A stretch of 64,000 nucleotides of DNA, taken from contig OZ024799.1 in the NCBI GenBank assembly GCA_964017045.1, forward strand, positions 32,506,236 to 32,570,235. Reading direction: 5' to 3'. Within the stretch, counting starts at the first letter, position 1. Each line of letters opens with the position of its first letter. Below are positions 33,318 to 46,100 of this stretch, one piece after another. A model generated the notes under the pieces. That model was not told the DNA's origin and did not search any database. It saw only the letters and a program-made list of their open reading frames with translations. The position numbers were made by a program, and so were the translations under genes. Origin of the DNA: Omphiscola glabra (taxonomy: Eukaryota > Mollusca > Gastropoda > Lymnaeidae).

Positions 33318-36303
33318 GGCTTAACCGTCCATATTTTCAATACAGTAATTTTGTTTTAAAAAGATCAACAACACAGACGTGCTTATGAAGTATTCGAGAT
33401 TGCAATTGTTTATAATCGATACCTGATAGTAATTGAAATCGTCGTATCTTGTTAGCGATGTATAGAGTCGGATCTTGATAACATCGAGTGAGAGTAGAGG
33501 CTTCTTGTTTTGTTTCTCTCTTATGTCAGCCCCACCTCGAGTTCCAGCCATTCTCCAATAACGCCCTTAACCCACACAAAAAGTAAGATATAGATTTAGG
33601 CAGTTTTAGAGATAGTCGCATGAATTGTTGGAAGACGTGGTGCCGAGTTTCCCCAAACGTGTAATACGGTTTTCCTCGAGTCCGAGCGTAATGTATGAAC
33701 ACGAGGGTTCAAAACTGTAAATATTTAGAAAGACTTATGTCCTCAAACCCTCCCAATTTGTCAAAGCTAACATTCTTTAAGCGTCTGCTGTCAGCTTTGA
33801 TTTTTTGGGTGGCATATAAAAAAAAAAAGAAGAAAAAAACCATCATTGTGGCATTGCGTGCATTTCATTTCCAGTTTGAGTCTGTGTTTTAATCAGTAGC
33901 TCCCAGCCGATTTGCCCGAGCTCTAACGTTATAGGATTAAAGTTACAATAAAGTGAAATAATCTTTACTGCAAAACATGACAAACCATTGAAGTGGTAAC
34001 ATTTACAAAAGGTCTTGTTTAAGATCAATCACACCACCAACCCTTAAAAAATAACCAAACACACCCCCACCACCCCCCCACCCCCAACCAAAAAAAAAAG
34101 AAAAACAAAACAAAAAAACTTGAAGTGTAAATACCTCTTGCATCTCAGAGGCCACAAGTTCACCCAAAATTTTTGAATTGCCCCCATCATTTGTCCGGCG
34201 TTCAAAATGAAAACATAAACGATCAAATGGATAATTGTGTCTAGGACCCAGCACGCTGTGGAAGAAGAGGGGATTGTATTCCTTTGAATGATTGTTGATG
34301 GATTGAAATAATTTCTATATAGAGAATGAATGCATCGATTATGTTGTCAGTTTGAACAAGTGAAATGTGCACCTTTTAAAATAAATCTATTCAAATATGT
34401 TTATTTATTATCATTCTGTTATCATTATATTATCACGACGTTGCATCATATCAAATTGCTTGAATGCTTGTTCAGTCGACATTCGTCTCATTAGTACACC
34501 GTGATCTTCCCATCTGAAAGGTTCTCAGCCGATACTTTAATTGAGCCACCCGTTAGAAGAAACTATTGTCATAATTAGGTCAGCTGCTTGTAAATTAAGT
34601 ATTGCATACACAACACATTTGTGCCTTCCTTCCTATTCAATAGCAATTTTTAGAAATGTCCTAATTCTCAGTGTCCCATGTTTTTTGTGTGGTCTTATGC
34701 AAACCGAAAACTCGTTTGATCAGTTCTCATTGTAAAGTAGCTACTTTAAACACATGGCAAAATGTTTTAGTATTTAAAAAACAAAAAAAAAACACAAAAA
34801 AAAACTTCGTGCCACAAATTGTCTTCATTTGCTTTTTTAAAAAATTTGTTTTAAGAAATTATTATTAGTTACGAAAAGCGACATACTCATTTTTATAAAG
34901 TCTCCATATAATGCCAAGGAGATGACAATGTATTATCAGCCAATGCTTGAACATGCAATTATAAATATTGATGTTGCAGTTAATTTAATCGAAATTATAA
35001 CTTTGTGTGGTCATTTTAAAGGTTTGTTTGTTTAATTTTTTTTTATTGAATTGTAACATGAATTATTTCCCTAGTGGACACTCGAGCACTGCAGTCAGGT
35101 GGTGGGAATTTCGATGCCATTTAATGACTTTGTTTTTATTTTCCTCCAACTGTGCCTTGTACATATGGACTCCAGGGACCGAACGTGGTCTTATTTTGTT
35201 CTATAACACATAGTTCGAATATCTCCCCATTCCTCTCCTGGGTGATATATAATATAAAATATGTCGTTTGTTCATCTGTAAATATTTGTCAAATCAGTTT
35301 GTTTGTTTTTTTAATCAAAGATTTGATCTAACATTTATTTTATATAAGTGAGATGTTTTTTTAAAAAAGTCCGAAATGTTGATGAGTGAGACGGTCGGTT
35401 TACGACGGTTATGTCAAGATGTATTCATGCACTTCATTGATGAAATAGTTCCTGGTTCTTTTTAAATTCGTTTTCATTCAAATGTAATATTTTGAGTTCC
35501 TGCGGATTAGATTGTTGAGGAGTTTCATGCGAATTAATTAAGGAAAGAACGGTTCAACAAACTAATAACTTTTATTTCTTGTGTTAAGGTTTTCTTTCAG
35601 TGATTTTAATTTTGTACGAGATGTGCATGTGTGTGTGTGTAACTTACGTAATCCCATGCAGTATGTTGGTACATTATGTTGGGTCATGAAACACGTGTGT
35701 TGTTTTATGACAAGAAAAACGAAACATGGCGTAGAGTTAACTCCACCCCCAACGAGATCACTGTATTTTAATATGTATTTATTTATACGATATTGTTATA
35801 TTTTTAATTTTTCTCTTCTGCATCTCATTACGTAATCATTGCAAAAAAAAAAGAGGTTAATTTTTATTTGAGATTTTAGCGGCAGGGCGATGAAAAAAAA
35901 TTTGAATATGATCGACACTAATATCGGCATGCTATAGCACTATTCTATAATGTATTATTGTTTATAATACTTAGAGTTGAGCGATGATTAAAATCACAAC
36001 TCTAAATCAGTAAAAAATAAATTAATTAATAAGCAAGTCATTAACTATTTATCTCTGTCCATTACTCATTAAATTACTTTCCTTTTTTTGCTCCTTGTGA
36101 CCAGGGACATCTAAACCTTTCGGGGGATCCCTGGGCTCGGCTGGTCTACGTTATTAAAGTAGACTGGATTTGAGAGTGTAAATTGTTTAAATATCTATTA
36201 ATTGCAGAACTGAGTCAAGGGCAAGAAACTGATCATTTGCTTGATATTAGAATGTGCTTGCATGGGTTATCTAACTTAAATATTGGTTCATGTACTGAAT
36301 AAA
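33318..36303 (+). other. Probable 3' UTR / downstream flank of the mucin gene, with two AATAAA signals
   Basis: AT-rich sequence without convincing exons. AATAAA occurs at 34380-34385 and 36298-36303; the latter is followed by a T/GT-rich stretch, so a 3' UTR of about 1.1 or 3.0 kb is possible. No tandem array is present in these 3 kb, unlike most of the window. Confidence 0.4.
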
Positions 36304-36959
36304 GATTCCTTTGTTTTTCTAAAGCATATGGGATGTTTTTTCAAATTTGTTTACTATAAACTACTACATAGGAATTAATGACTTAACGCTATAAGGGAGT
36401 AAGTGGCTCGATTGATATTAACGCACGTGAAACATTTGAATGTGCGGATGGCTTTGTTATTTAACATATATCTAGAAGTTGCTAAAATGGGGGCTGCTCT
36501 CTGGGAATCTCCACACAAAAAAAAACCTACTCAGAGCTTAAGAAACAGATATTTGGAATACAATGTTGATCATATTATTATACATCCGATTTCCTTCAAT
36601 ACAGTTTGACGTTCTCAGATTTGTTAGTGGTATACTTGATAAGTCTTGAATACTCTCGTCACTCTAGCCAGGCAGGGAGCTCCCTGTACGTCATGTTCCA
36701 CAATAAAGTGTCAGAACGGGTCAATCCAATGCCACGTTAACTAAGTATCTGGTGAGGTCACCAATCAGGATAACATTGCTGTTCTATCTGCCAATTGTGC
36801 TGCTCGGCTGATAGATGTTATTGGATAATCAAATATTATTGTTTATTGATCTTTACTTCAAATCAATGCCATCATTAGATCTGTATCACGCTATCAAAAC
36901 TCTGCCTGTGAGTAGCTGTGCTAAGCAAGCTTAACAACTAGCCCCTACCATAAAATGAG

Positions 36960-37217
36960 TCACTCATTGGACGTCCAAATCTCAGCTTATTAACGTCATT
37001 AGACGTTCACATCTCAGCTTATTTACTTCAAGAAAATTTCAAAACTCAGCTCATTAACGTCATTAGACTTCCAAATCTCAACTCATTAACGCCATTGGAC
37101 CCTTACATCTCAGCTCATTAACGTCATTAGACGTCCAAATCTCAGCTCATTAACGCCATTAGACGTCCAAATCCAGCTCATTAACGTCATTAGACGTCCA
37201 AATCTCAGCTCATTAAC
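36960..37217. repeat. 32-bp tandem repeat, about 8 copies
   Basis: CATTAACGTCATTAGACGTC + CAAATCTCAGCT at 32-bp spacing. Confidence 0.92.
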
Positions 37218-37344
37218 GTGCCATGTTTGTTTATTTTTAACAGTGAGTTGGTCTTTTAAAGAGCTTGAAATTACTTGCAGTGACCGCATGCTTGTTGACA
37301 TATTTATTTAGTAGGGCATTTTAGGTAGGCATTGTTCTTTGAGA

Positions 37345-37465
37345 CAAAATTATCCGTCAGACAAAATATTCCGTGTCCGACAAACGTCTCTGCCAGACAA
37401 ATGTCTGTCTCAGACAAAATTCTGTGTCAGACAAAATTCTCTTTTCGACAAAAGTCTCCGTCGCA
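37345..37465. repeat. ~20-bp CAGACAAAATTCTGTGT repeat
   Basis: Degenerate tandem units, about 6. Confidence 0.8.
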
Positions 37466-37563
37466 GATTAAAAAAAAACACCTTAAATTAACCAGCCACT
37501 CATTTTGGTGACTCACAGCCAAGCAAGCTAGAAAGTCATATATAAGAAGCATTCTTCCTACAG

Positions 37564-37687
37564 AACTCTGGTGAAAGCCGTCAATGAGACGATCTATAGG
37601 TTCTGGGCAGAGAAAGAAAAGCGCTGTGAACTCGGTGGCAGGTCATGCGTGACTGTCGGCAGTGAATTGAAACGAATGAAAGTTTAA
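37564..37687 (+). CDS. Orphan C-terminal coding-like exon, ETIYRFWAEKEKRCELGG
   Basis: Acceptor ATTCTTCCTACAG, then a 40-codon open frame ending TAA at 37685: TLVKAVNETIYRFWAEKEK, RCELGGRSCVTVG, SELKRMKV. Charged, Trp/Cys-containing composition unlike the AT-rich flanks. No upstream partner identified. May be a terminal exon or a transposon-protein remnant. Confidence 0.35.
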
Positions 37688-37689
37688 AT

Positions 37690-39220
37690 AAAGCACAGAT
37701 CATTTTTTGGACTTTGGGTTGGACTGTCTTGTGAGGTCTCTTTTTGGTCTCGTGGGATCTCTTTTGGTCTCTCGGGGTCTCTTTTGGTCTCTCCGGATCC
37801 TCTTCCTAAATACAGCCGTGAAAATCTCACATTAGACAGCGAAACAGTTGAAAATAAAGAGTTGATTTTTAAATTATAATTTAATACAGATGTAAATATT
37901 GCCTGATGCAAGGTGGAATTCTCAAAGGATAAAAAACGGCATGATACCAAAACAGATGGAACATTTGTTGTGACAGAGTTTTTGCAGCGTTTGAGGACAC
38001 CTGATCTAATATAATGTGAATTGATCGAATATCGTGTTAGTGTAGATGAATAACACTCCCCAGGGCGGTGAATAAAATAATAGTTACTTTTGAGCGGTAA
38101 ATATAGGTGTTTTTTAACGGATGTGGGGGGGGGGGGTACAGATTGATCGATTTTTTAATTTCCAATGAATGGGACACGGGGCTTATCGCGCATGTAAAAT
38201 TATATCTAGATTGAGTCAATTACTTTAAATAGAGGAAATAAAATACACATTTAAAAGTCATTATAAGTTTAATGTTGATCGATGGATTACGATGGTACTC
38301 GATTAATGACGCTGAGATTAGAGTGTGCTTGGTGTCATCTAGCGTCAATTTCTGTGACCGCACAAAAGTCACACCACATGTGGTGAATTAAACAACCCTT
38401 ATAAACAAAGTTGTTCGTATAAATCCTTCATAAAATGGAATATCGATAAAAAAAAAGGAAAAAGGGGGGAGGGGGTTAACATTTGACAGAAAGTACATAC
38501 AAGTAACGCATTATATAATAGTCCGAATTAGTGCTCCACCCCCAAAAGGCCAGCAACAGCTCATTTTTCACGCCCCTGGTATGATTTTGAAACATAGAAT
38601 CTACTTTAGCGCAGTCATCGAAAATTTTCTCTCATGTTCCCTTTGAAAAACAAGGAAAAAAATAATTTTGCGGGGGTTGGGGTCTGGGGGTGCGACTGAA
38701 ACTTCGATAGAATGTGTTGTTATCGGTAATGAGTCTGTAGCCCAAGTTTCAACTCGATAGGTAGACGAGAAGTTCGTCAAGTTGGCTGTCCGAAAACTTT
38801 GCCAGTCAGTCACACACCCACGAACAAAAGCAAAGCTAATAGAAAGGATTTAGTAATAAAGCCGCTCCTAGGCAACCGTTTCGTCCCGCCACTACAAACG
38901 TCCCGACCGAAAGACTCCATGGGCGGTGGGGAATGGCAACGCAACACCAACCCCCCGGAGTGGAAGTAAAGCCGTCCTGACCCACAGAGAGTGGACTGCG
39001 GACGCTTTAAACGCAGCGCCATCGGTCGACCGGGCCTCCCCTAGGTCAAGGGGGAAGTTCCCGGCGCCCTTCCGAGTGGGCTGGCGTCGGGTTAAGTCCT
39101 TCAGTGTGCTGGATTGTGTAAAGGGGCGCCGGGGGGGGGGGAATTAAGAGCTCACGCTCGACGGCCCACCGACTCCATCTCTTATGCGACATTTTCAGTA
39201 ATAAAGATACACACAGATTT
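37690..39220. other. Intergenic; GC-richer block 38870-39180
   Basis: Apart from the dispersed repeat at 38680-38855 nothing is recognised. 38870-39180 is markedly more GC- and CpG-rich than its flanks. Confidence 0.35.
38680..38855. repeat. Dispersed repeat family, copy 2
   Basis: GTGCGACTGAAACTTCGATAG, TATCGGTAATGAGTCTGTAG and CAAGTTTCAACTCGATAGG, then GAAAGGATTTAG. Related to 22618-22795; length and ends unknown. Confidence 0.35.
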
Positions 39221-39224
39221 AAGG

Positions 39225-39328
39225 ACGCGATGGTGGCATATAGGCTTTAAACCCATTGATGTGATCCATGGATTGATGCGATGGTGGCACATAGGCTCTA
39301 AAACCATTGATGTAATCCATGGATTGAT
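39225..39328. repeat. ~51-bp duplication
   Basis: GCGATGGTGGCATATAGGCT...ATCCATGGATTGAT twice. Confidence 0.85.
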
Positions 39329-39986
39329 GGGCATCTTATGGGAATTTGATATTAAGGACGCTGCCCATTAACCAACGTTATGTGAAATGTTAATAAAGGA
39401 CAGTTATAGAACTGTTTTACACAATGAATAAATTAATAAACTAAATGATAATAGCACAACTGTCTTGCAAATAGCGTTAATGTTCGGTATTTGACATTAC
39501 CAAATATATCATATCAAATTTTTATGACGAAAAAAATTCATAATTTTTCACAATGTACCGTCAATTGAAAAAAATTGTAAAAATTAAAAATGAATATTAA
39601 TTATACATGTTCGACGTTACATACTTCCCATAAATGGTATTATCGATTTCTAAATTTAAAAAAAAAAAAAAAAAAAAGTTGCATAAACCATTAATCATAT
39701 AGTTTCTCGTCAACGGGTATTTGCTCAAACGTGAAGTCAAAGATCGACATAGGAATATATTTTCTACTCCGATCACGTACATAACTACAACTCCGACTCG
39801 ACGACCCCGAATCACTGATGTGTACCTCGATCACGTGCAGATCCATTTCAGTAGCACTTTTTGTCACTTTACAACCGACAATTTGAAAAACAACAACGAA
39901 AGTTGTTCAGCACCGCAAACCACCACCGCGCCCCCCCCCCCCTTTTTTTTTCGTTGCACTTGATCAGTGTAAGTAAGCAGCACAAA

Positions 39987-40135
39987 ATGAATAGATCGTC
40001 AACACTGGTGGAAATCGATCACACACAGGGGGGAGACGTTTTGGCGGACACCGAGTTCGTTCCTTTTTGTACCGAGATATTTGGTGTTATCACTGGTCTG
40101 GTCGTTTATTTTCTTTTGTTGTCTGGACCAGGTAG
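39987..40135 (+). CDS. Candidate first exon with hydrophobic segment; donor amplified downstream
   Basis: ATG at 39987 (A at -3). 49 codons beginning [11 protein letters not shown], with a hydrophobic stretch [15 protein letters not shown] at residues 31-45, ending at ...TCTGGACCAG next to GTAGGT (40132) or GTACGA (40136). The terminal TTGTCTGGACCAG|GT is repeated through the following array (40118-40580). Whether it belongs to the gene downstream is unproven. A CACGTG E-box lies about 150 bp upstream (39834). Confidence 0.4.
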
Positions 40136-43100
40136 GTACGATAAGACCTGTGTTTGCTTGGACGTGGTCTCGTGTGTCATGTTGTCTGGACCAGATTTCC
40201 TGTGTCATGTTGTCTGGACCATGCCCTCTAGTTCATGCTGTCATGCCTGGACCAGGTACAGTGTGTCATTTTGTCTGGACCAGGTCTTGTGTGTCTTGTT
40301 GTCTGGACCAGATTTCCTATGTCACATTGTCTGGACCATGCCCCGTACTTCATGTTGTCATGCCTGGACCAGGTACAGTGTGTCATTTTGTCTGGACCAG
40401 GTCTTGTGTGTCATTTTGTCTGGACCAGGTCTTATGTGTCATGTTGTCTGGACCAGGTCTTATGTGTCATGTTGTCTGCATTAGGTCTTGTGTGAAATGT
40501 TGTCTTGTTATCTAGACTAGATCCCGTGTGTCATGTTGTCTATAATTTTTCTCGTGTGCCATGTTGTCTGTCAATTATGTGTTCTTTACCATAAAGATTA
40601 TATTTGACACGTCTTCCTTCGGTGTGTGCTAACTTCGTAGCTTAGTTTGTTTTCAATGTCAAATTTACCACCGTCCAATGTCACCACCAACGAGGATCTT
40701 TGGCGGCGCACACAACAAGAACCAGTGGAAACGTTAGTCTGCCAGCGCAGATGGAGATGGATTGGTCACGCCCTCAGAAAGTCCACATCAAGTATCACGA
40801 GACAAGCCCTCACTTGGAACCCCCTAATGCAAGAGAAAAAAAAAAGAGGTCGACCCAAAATGACTAGGTGAAGGGAGCTGGAGGCAGACACCAAAAAGAG
40901 TGGGCACAACCGGGGACAGCTGCAGAGACTTGCCCAAGACCGGGATGCCTGGAGAGACTTTGTTTGTGGCCTATGCTCCAGACGGGACGACAGGCGATGA
41001 TGATGATGAAGTGTTGAATGTGTTTCGTCTTTTTTCCCTAGTGTTTTAGTTAGACTGAGGTCTAATGAATCCGTTACATATAGGACTGAGTCCATTGTAT
41101 GTCCCGGCGATGCAATTAGACATTGGTATTTCTATGTATAAAGTATATAACATGTTCCCAGGACTAATCAAGTCGTATTTCCTGGAATTTTACCATTTTT
41201 TCCAGATTTAGACTTAATTAATTCTAAAAGACCAATTGAACATCTTTAAGCCTGTGGTAATAATATTAGGATTAACTTTAAAATTCTAATTCTTTTTATG
41301 CATACTTAAGAAAGTGTTAGAGGTGAATCATCGCAGAGGCAAGTAAGCTAAAAGTCAAGAAGATCTGTCAGGCCACGACACAACGTGCGTTTCTATGGCA
41401 ACCAAAACTTCGTAAGTGGCTATTTTATTTTTGATTTTGAAAAAAGGGGGGTGGGGCTGATAAGGTTATTATTTAATTTGCAGTTTGTAGGGTGTGCACA
41501 CATTTGTAGTTTGTAAGGTGTGCACACATTTGTAGTGTGTAGGGTGTGCACACATTTGTACTTTGTAAGGTGTGCACACATTTGTAGTTTGTAAGGTGTG
41601 CACACATTTGTAGTTTGTAGGGTGTGCACACATTTGTAGTTTGTAAGGTGTGCACACATTTGTAGTTTGTAGGGTGTGCACTCATTTTGGACATATCGTC
41701 AAATAATAGTTCAATTTATTGTATGCTACTAGTGTCACCAGAAATAACATTTTTTAAAATTTACATGTGACTAATGTCTTAAGAAATAATGAACATATTT
41801 TTGTATGTTACTAATGTCTTCAGAAATAATGATTTTATATTTGTATGTATATGTGACTAGTGTCTTCAGAAATAATGATTTTATATTTATATGTTACTAG
41901 TGTCTACAGCAATATTGATTTTATATTTGTATGTGACAAGTGCATTCAGAAATAATTTTTATTTTGTGAAAAGTGCCACTTCACGTTAGGACATCTAGTA
42001 TTTGTTTCCTCCTGGAATATTACCATAATTCTGATTGGAACCAATTCAATTACTGCTGCTCCGATTCTAGCCAATAACATTTCACCTTGCATCAACTTAT
42101 CCTTGTTATTGGCCCACGCCTAAGCAATGAAACACGATCCATCCACATTCTTCAATATCATTAAATAGTTTTTTTGTTTCATTAATAGTTAGAAATATCT
42201 GAATTTAAAAAGTTTTTTTTTTTTTTAAAAAAAAGTAAAAAAAGTATTCTTAATTCCTCTTGAAAGTTTACAAAACCAGTTTGAAGTCATTTTGTGCTCC
42301 TCTCTTTCCGTGATGTCATGACATCTATACTTTTCAATTTCTCAGCATGACGTCTTGGGCTGGACACGATCCTTTACAGAAGTTCGGCAACACTGACAAC
42401 TGGACAAAGATGAAACTCAGGGTAAGTTTACGTTAATTTTGTTTTCCTTTAGCAGAGGTCGCTTATAGGTATCAAAAGTCGGTATCGCGGCTATGATGAA
42501 TCTCAAAATTATTTCAATATATTTACACCTGCAGTTTGGTCAAAATTTATTATTCAGTCGGACCTGAATAAATAATTATAGCCGACATTTTTTGGTACTA
42601 GAAACTTGTCCATTACCGAAGAATATTCTTTAAGAGTAAGTAAGAAATGAAAACACGTTTTGATTTGTATGTGTATGTTAAATGAAATAAACCTGATAAC
42701 TTCATATAAGAAACGATGACATCTTTTGCAATTGTTTTTGGTTGCCTGTAGAAACATGACGCTTTCTTTGGTTACCTGAAGAAAATTCCCATATTTGGTT
42801 AGTTGTAGAAACATGACATATTTTGTTGACTGTAAAAACATAACGTGTTGCCGTAGGAAGAATGTGAATGGACCCATTAAGTCCATTTTACTAAAGAAAT
42901 AGGATTAGCAAACTTAGTTTTTACTGATATCTGTTAATTTAGATTTTCACTATTCTTGTAAAAATAATTATATATAAATATATATATATATATATCTCCC
43001 AGTTTTTCCTACAACCCCTTTTACAATTCCTAAATTAGTTCCCTTTAACTTCTCCTACACTCTGCCTTGTCTTTTAAGCGTATTGAACTGAAATAATATT

Positions 43101-46100
43101 TGTAGAAAATTAAGCCCCTTGATGCATTTGCTCCTAATTTATTATATTTTTATAAATATTGTTTGCAGGCTGAAAAACAAAGAGGCCTACAATCGGCCAG
43201 CAGACAAAGACTTGAATCCAACATCAACACAGGTGCGTGACGTCATGAGGCCTTTTACTGAAAGATTTGAAAAAATAAATAAATTAAAAGCAAAGTGCAA
43301 CGGAGACCCGATATAACGCAATACCATATTATTGATCCTCCAACTATCGTGTTATCCACTGTATAACTATACTAGTAGTGTTGGTTTTAAATTGTGTCTT
43401 TTAAAATGATCCACGCGTGATTCTGAGTGTCTGGTACTTAATTTATCAAATGAGCCTTCAGAAGTTTACCAATACTACAAAACAGGGCCGGCCTTAGGCC
43501 ACTGCAACCTATGCAGCCGCAGTGGGCCCCTCACTTTCATAGGCCCCGCGCGAATTTATTTTCTAATACAAAATCTTAATTTTCAATTATTATCCTTATC
43601 CCTATACGCAGACTGGGCCCCGCGCAATCCGTTTCGCATAGGGCCCCGCAATTGTTAGGGCCGGCCCTGCTTACAAAGAAATGACCCCGAAAACATTTAT
43701 ATTAATATGAGCTGTGTTTGTCGAAATAAATTTTGGTAAGTAGAACAATTTTGGAAAAAGAATCTTGTTAGAGCAGTGGTGAACTTTAAGAAATACTAAA
43801 CGAATTCTCAAAATTCTTAAGCACAATGCAAAAAACAATGCGTCTACTATTTCGCCGAGGAAGACCTTAAAAGATGACCGATCTTTCTATTTTAATAAAG
43901 GGATTATATGGGAGAGTGGGGTTCTTTTCTCGGGGGTTTGTTGTCTCGAAGTTTTGTTGTCTCGAAGTTTTGTTGTCTAGGGGACAGGTTATCTCATGGG
44001 TTTGTTGTCTCGAAGTTTTGTTGTCTAGGGGATAGGTTATCTCATGGGTTTATTGTCTCGGAGTTTTGTTGTCTAGGGGACAGGTTATCTCATGGGTTTA
44101 TTGTCTCGGAGTTTTGTTGTCTCGAAGTTTTGTTGTCTAGGGGACAGGTTATCTCATGGGTTTATTGTCTCGAAGTTTTGTTGTCTAGGGGACAGGTTAT
44201 CTCATGGGTTTATTGTCTCGAAGGTTTGTTGTCTCGAAGTTTTGTTGTCTAGGGGACAGGTTATCTCATGGGTTTGTTGTCTCGAAGTTTTGTTGTCTAG
44301 GGGATAGGTTATCTCATGGGTTTATTGTCTCGAAGGTTTGTTGTCTCGAAGTTTTGTTGTCTAGGGGACAGGTTATCTCATGGGTTTGTTGTCTCGAAGT
44401 TTTGTTGTCTGGGGGACAGGCTATCTCATGGGTTTGTTGTCTCGAGGGCTGGAGAAAAAAAACAACTAATTTTTAGCGGAAATGCTTAATTTTATTTTTA
44501 CATCCCTTTACTTTCTTTTTATTTAAAAAAAAACACTTGCGAGCCATTAGGTTTAAATTTCCATACAATTTAGGGATGAAAAGGTTGCCATTTAATTTCT
44601 TGGAATACTGTTATTTATGAATTTAAGGAATGCAATAAATTTGTGAACTGAATATTCTTGCTCTATTTAATTTTTCTTCAGTAGAGAGTCAAGGAGATCT
44701 GTTTGGTATTTCTCCTGACTTTTTGTGTAACACCGGAAGAAGTCAAAGTTATATATCCTCCAAACCAAAGGTCAGTGGTACAATTTGTCAAAAACGGTAG
44801 CGACGTCGGTCAATTGATCACACGTGACGTTAAGACTCAATCTTAAAGGGAAAGGGAAACTGTTAGTTGAGGTCGAGAGTTAAAATGGGTTTGGGGGGGG
44901 GGGGGGGTTGTTGACGGTGGAAGGTTTGTCACAACGATAGTTTGGTAAAGAGTTTGGATGGATGGGAGGTGGTGTTTTAGACATGGAGGTGGAGAGGTGG
45001 CGGTGGAGAGGTGGCGGGGGGATGATCTAAGGTTTACTATGAGATGTTACTCTGACGGTACTATTCTAACGTTTACTATGAGATGTTACTCTGACGGAAC
45101 TATTATAACGTTTACTATGAGATGTTACAATGACGGAACTATTCTAACGTTTACTATGAGATGTTACAATGACGGAACTATTCTAACGTTTACTATGAGA
45201 TGTTACAATGACGGAACTATTCTAACGTTTACTATGAGATGTTACAATGACGGAACTATTCTAACGTTTACTATGAGATGTTACAATGACGGAACTATTC
45301 TAACGTTTACTATGAGATGTTACAATGACGGAACTATTCTAACGTTTACTATGAGATGTTACAATGACGGAACTATTCTAACGTTTACTATGAGATGTTA
45401 CAATGACGGAACTATTCTAACGTTTACTATGAGATGTTACAATGACGGAACTATTCTAACGTTTACTGTGAAGTCTTGTTTAAATGTATTGCCATGTTTT
45501 ATTTTTAATTATATTTGTTCGGAACATACTCTCAAATCTTTCTCATTCATCCAGAATATGTTTCGTACGTAGGAAGATGTTAACAAAAACAAATTCATTT
45601 ATCTGTTTCATATCAAAATGTGATGAGTTATTTCACCTTACCTAGACCAACAAGAACAACAACATTATAAATTTTAAAATTATGTCATCAGAAAAACGTG
45701 CTAGAAAATTGCTACCACAAGAAGGCAAAAGAAGGATTTAGATACTGGGACATTTACCGACCTAAACCAACCAAATGTGAGTGTTCTGAAGATGGTTTTA
45801 CCTGGTAGATTCTTAGCTATACCAACCAAATGTGAGTGTTCTGAAGATGATCTTACCTGGTAGATTCTTAGCTAAACCAACCAAATGTAAGTGTTCTGAA
45901 GATGGTTTTACCTGGTAGATTCTTAGCTCCAGTGAAACAAACGTTAATATGATGTTCCTTTAATTTTACTATTTAAAATAATTCTTTTCGGTTTTATTGG
46001 TTTAAATCAAAATAATCCATTATAGAAAATATCATGATGGCTTCAGATGATTTTTCTTTTGAAAAAATCGCCAAAAATGTATGTTGTCTTGTTATTTACA

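Noticed and set aside
46026..46078. Using this segment as the exon after 45776
   Set aside because: The carried-over T plus AA makes a TAA stop at the junction; the acceptor at 46474 gives an open phase.
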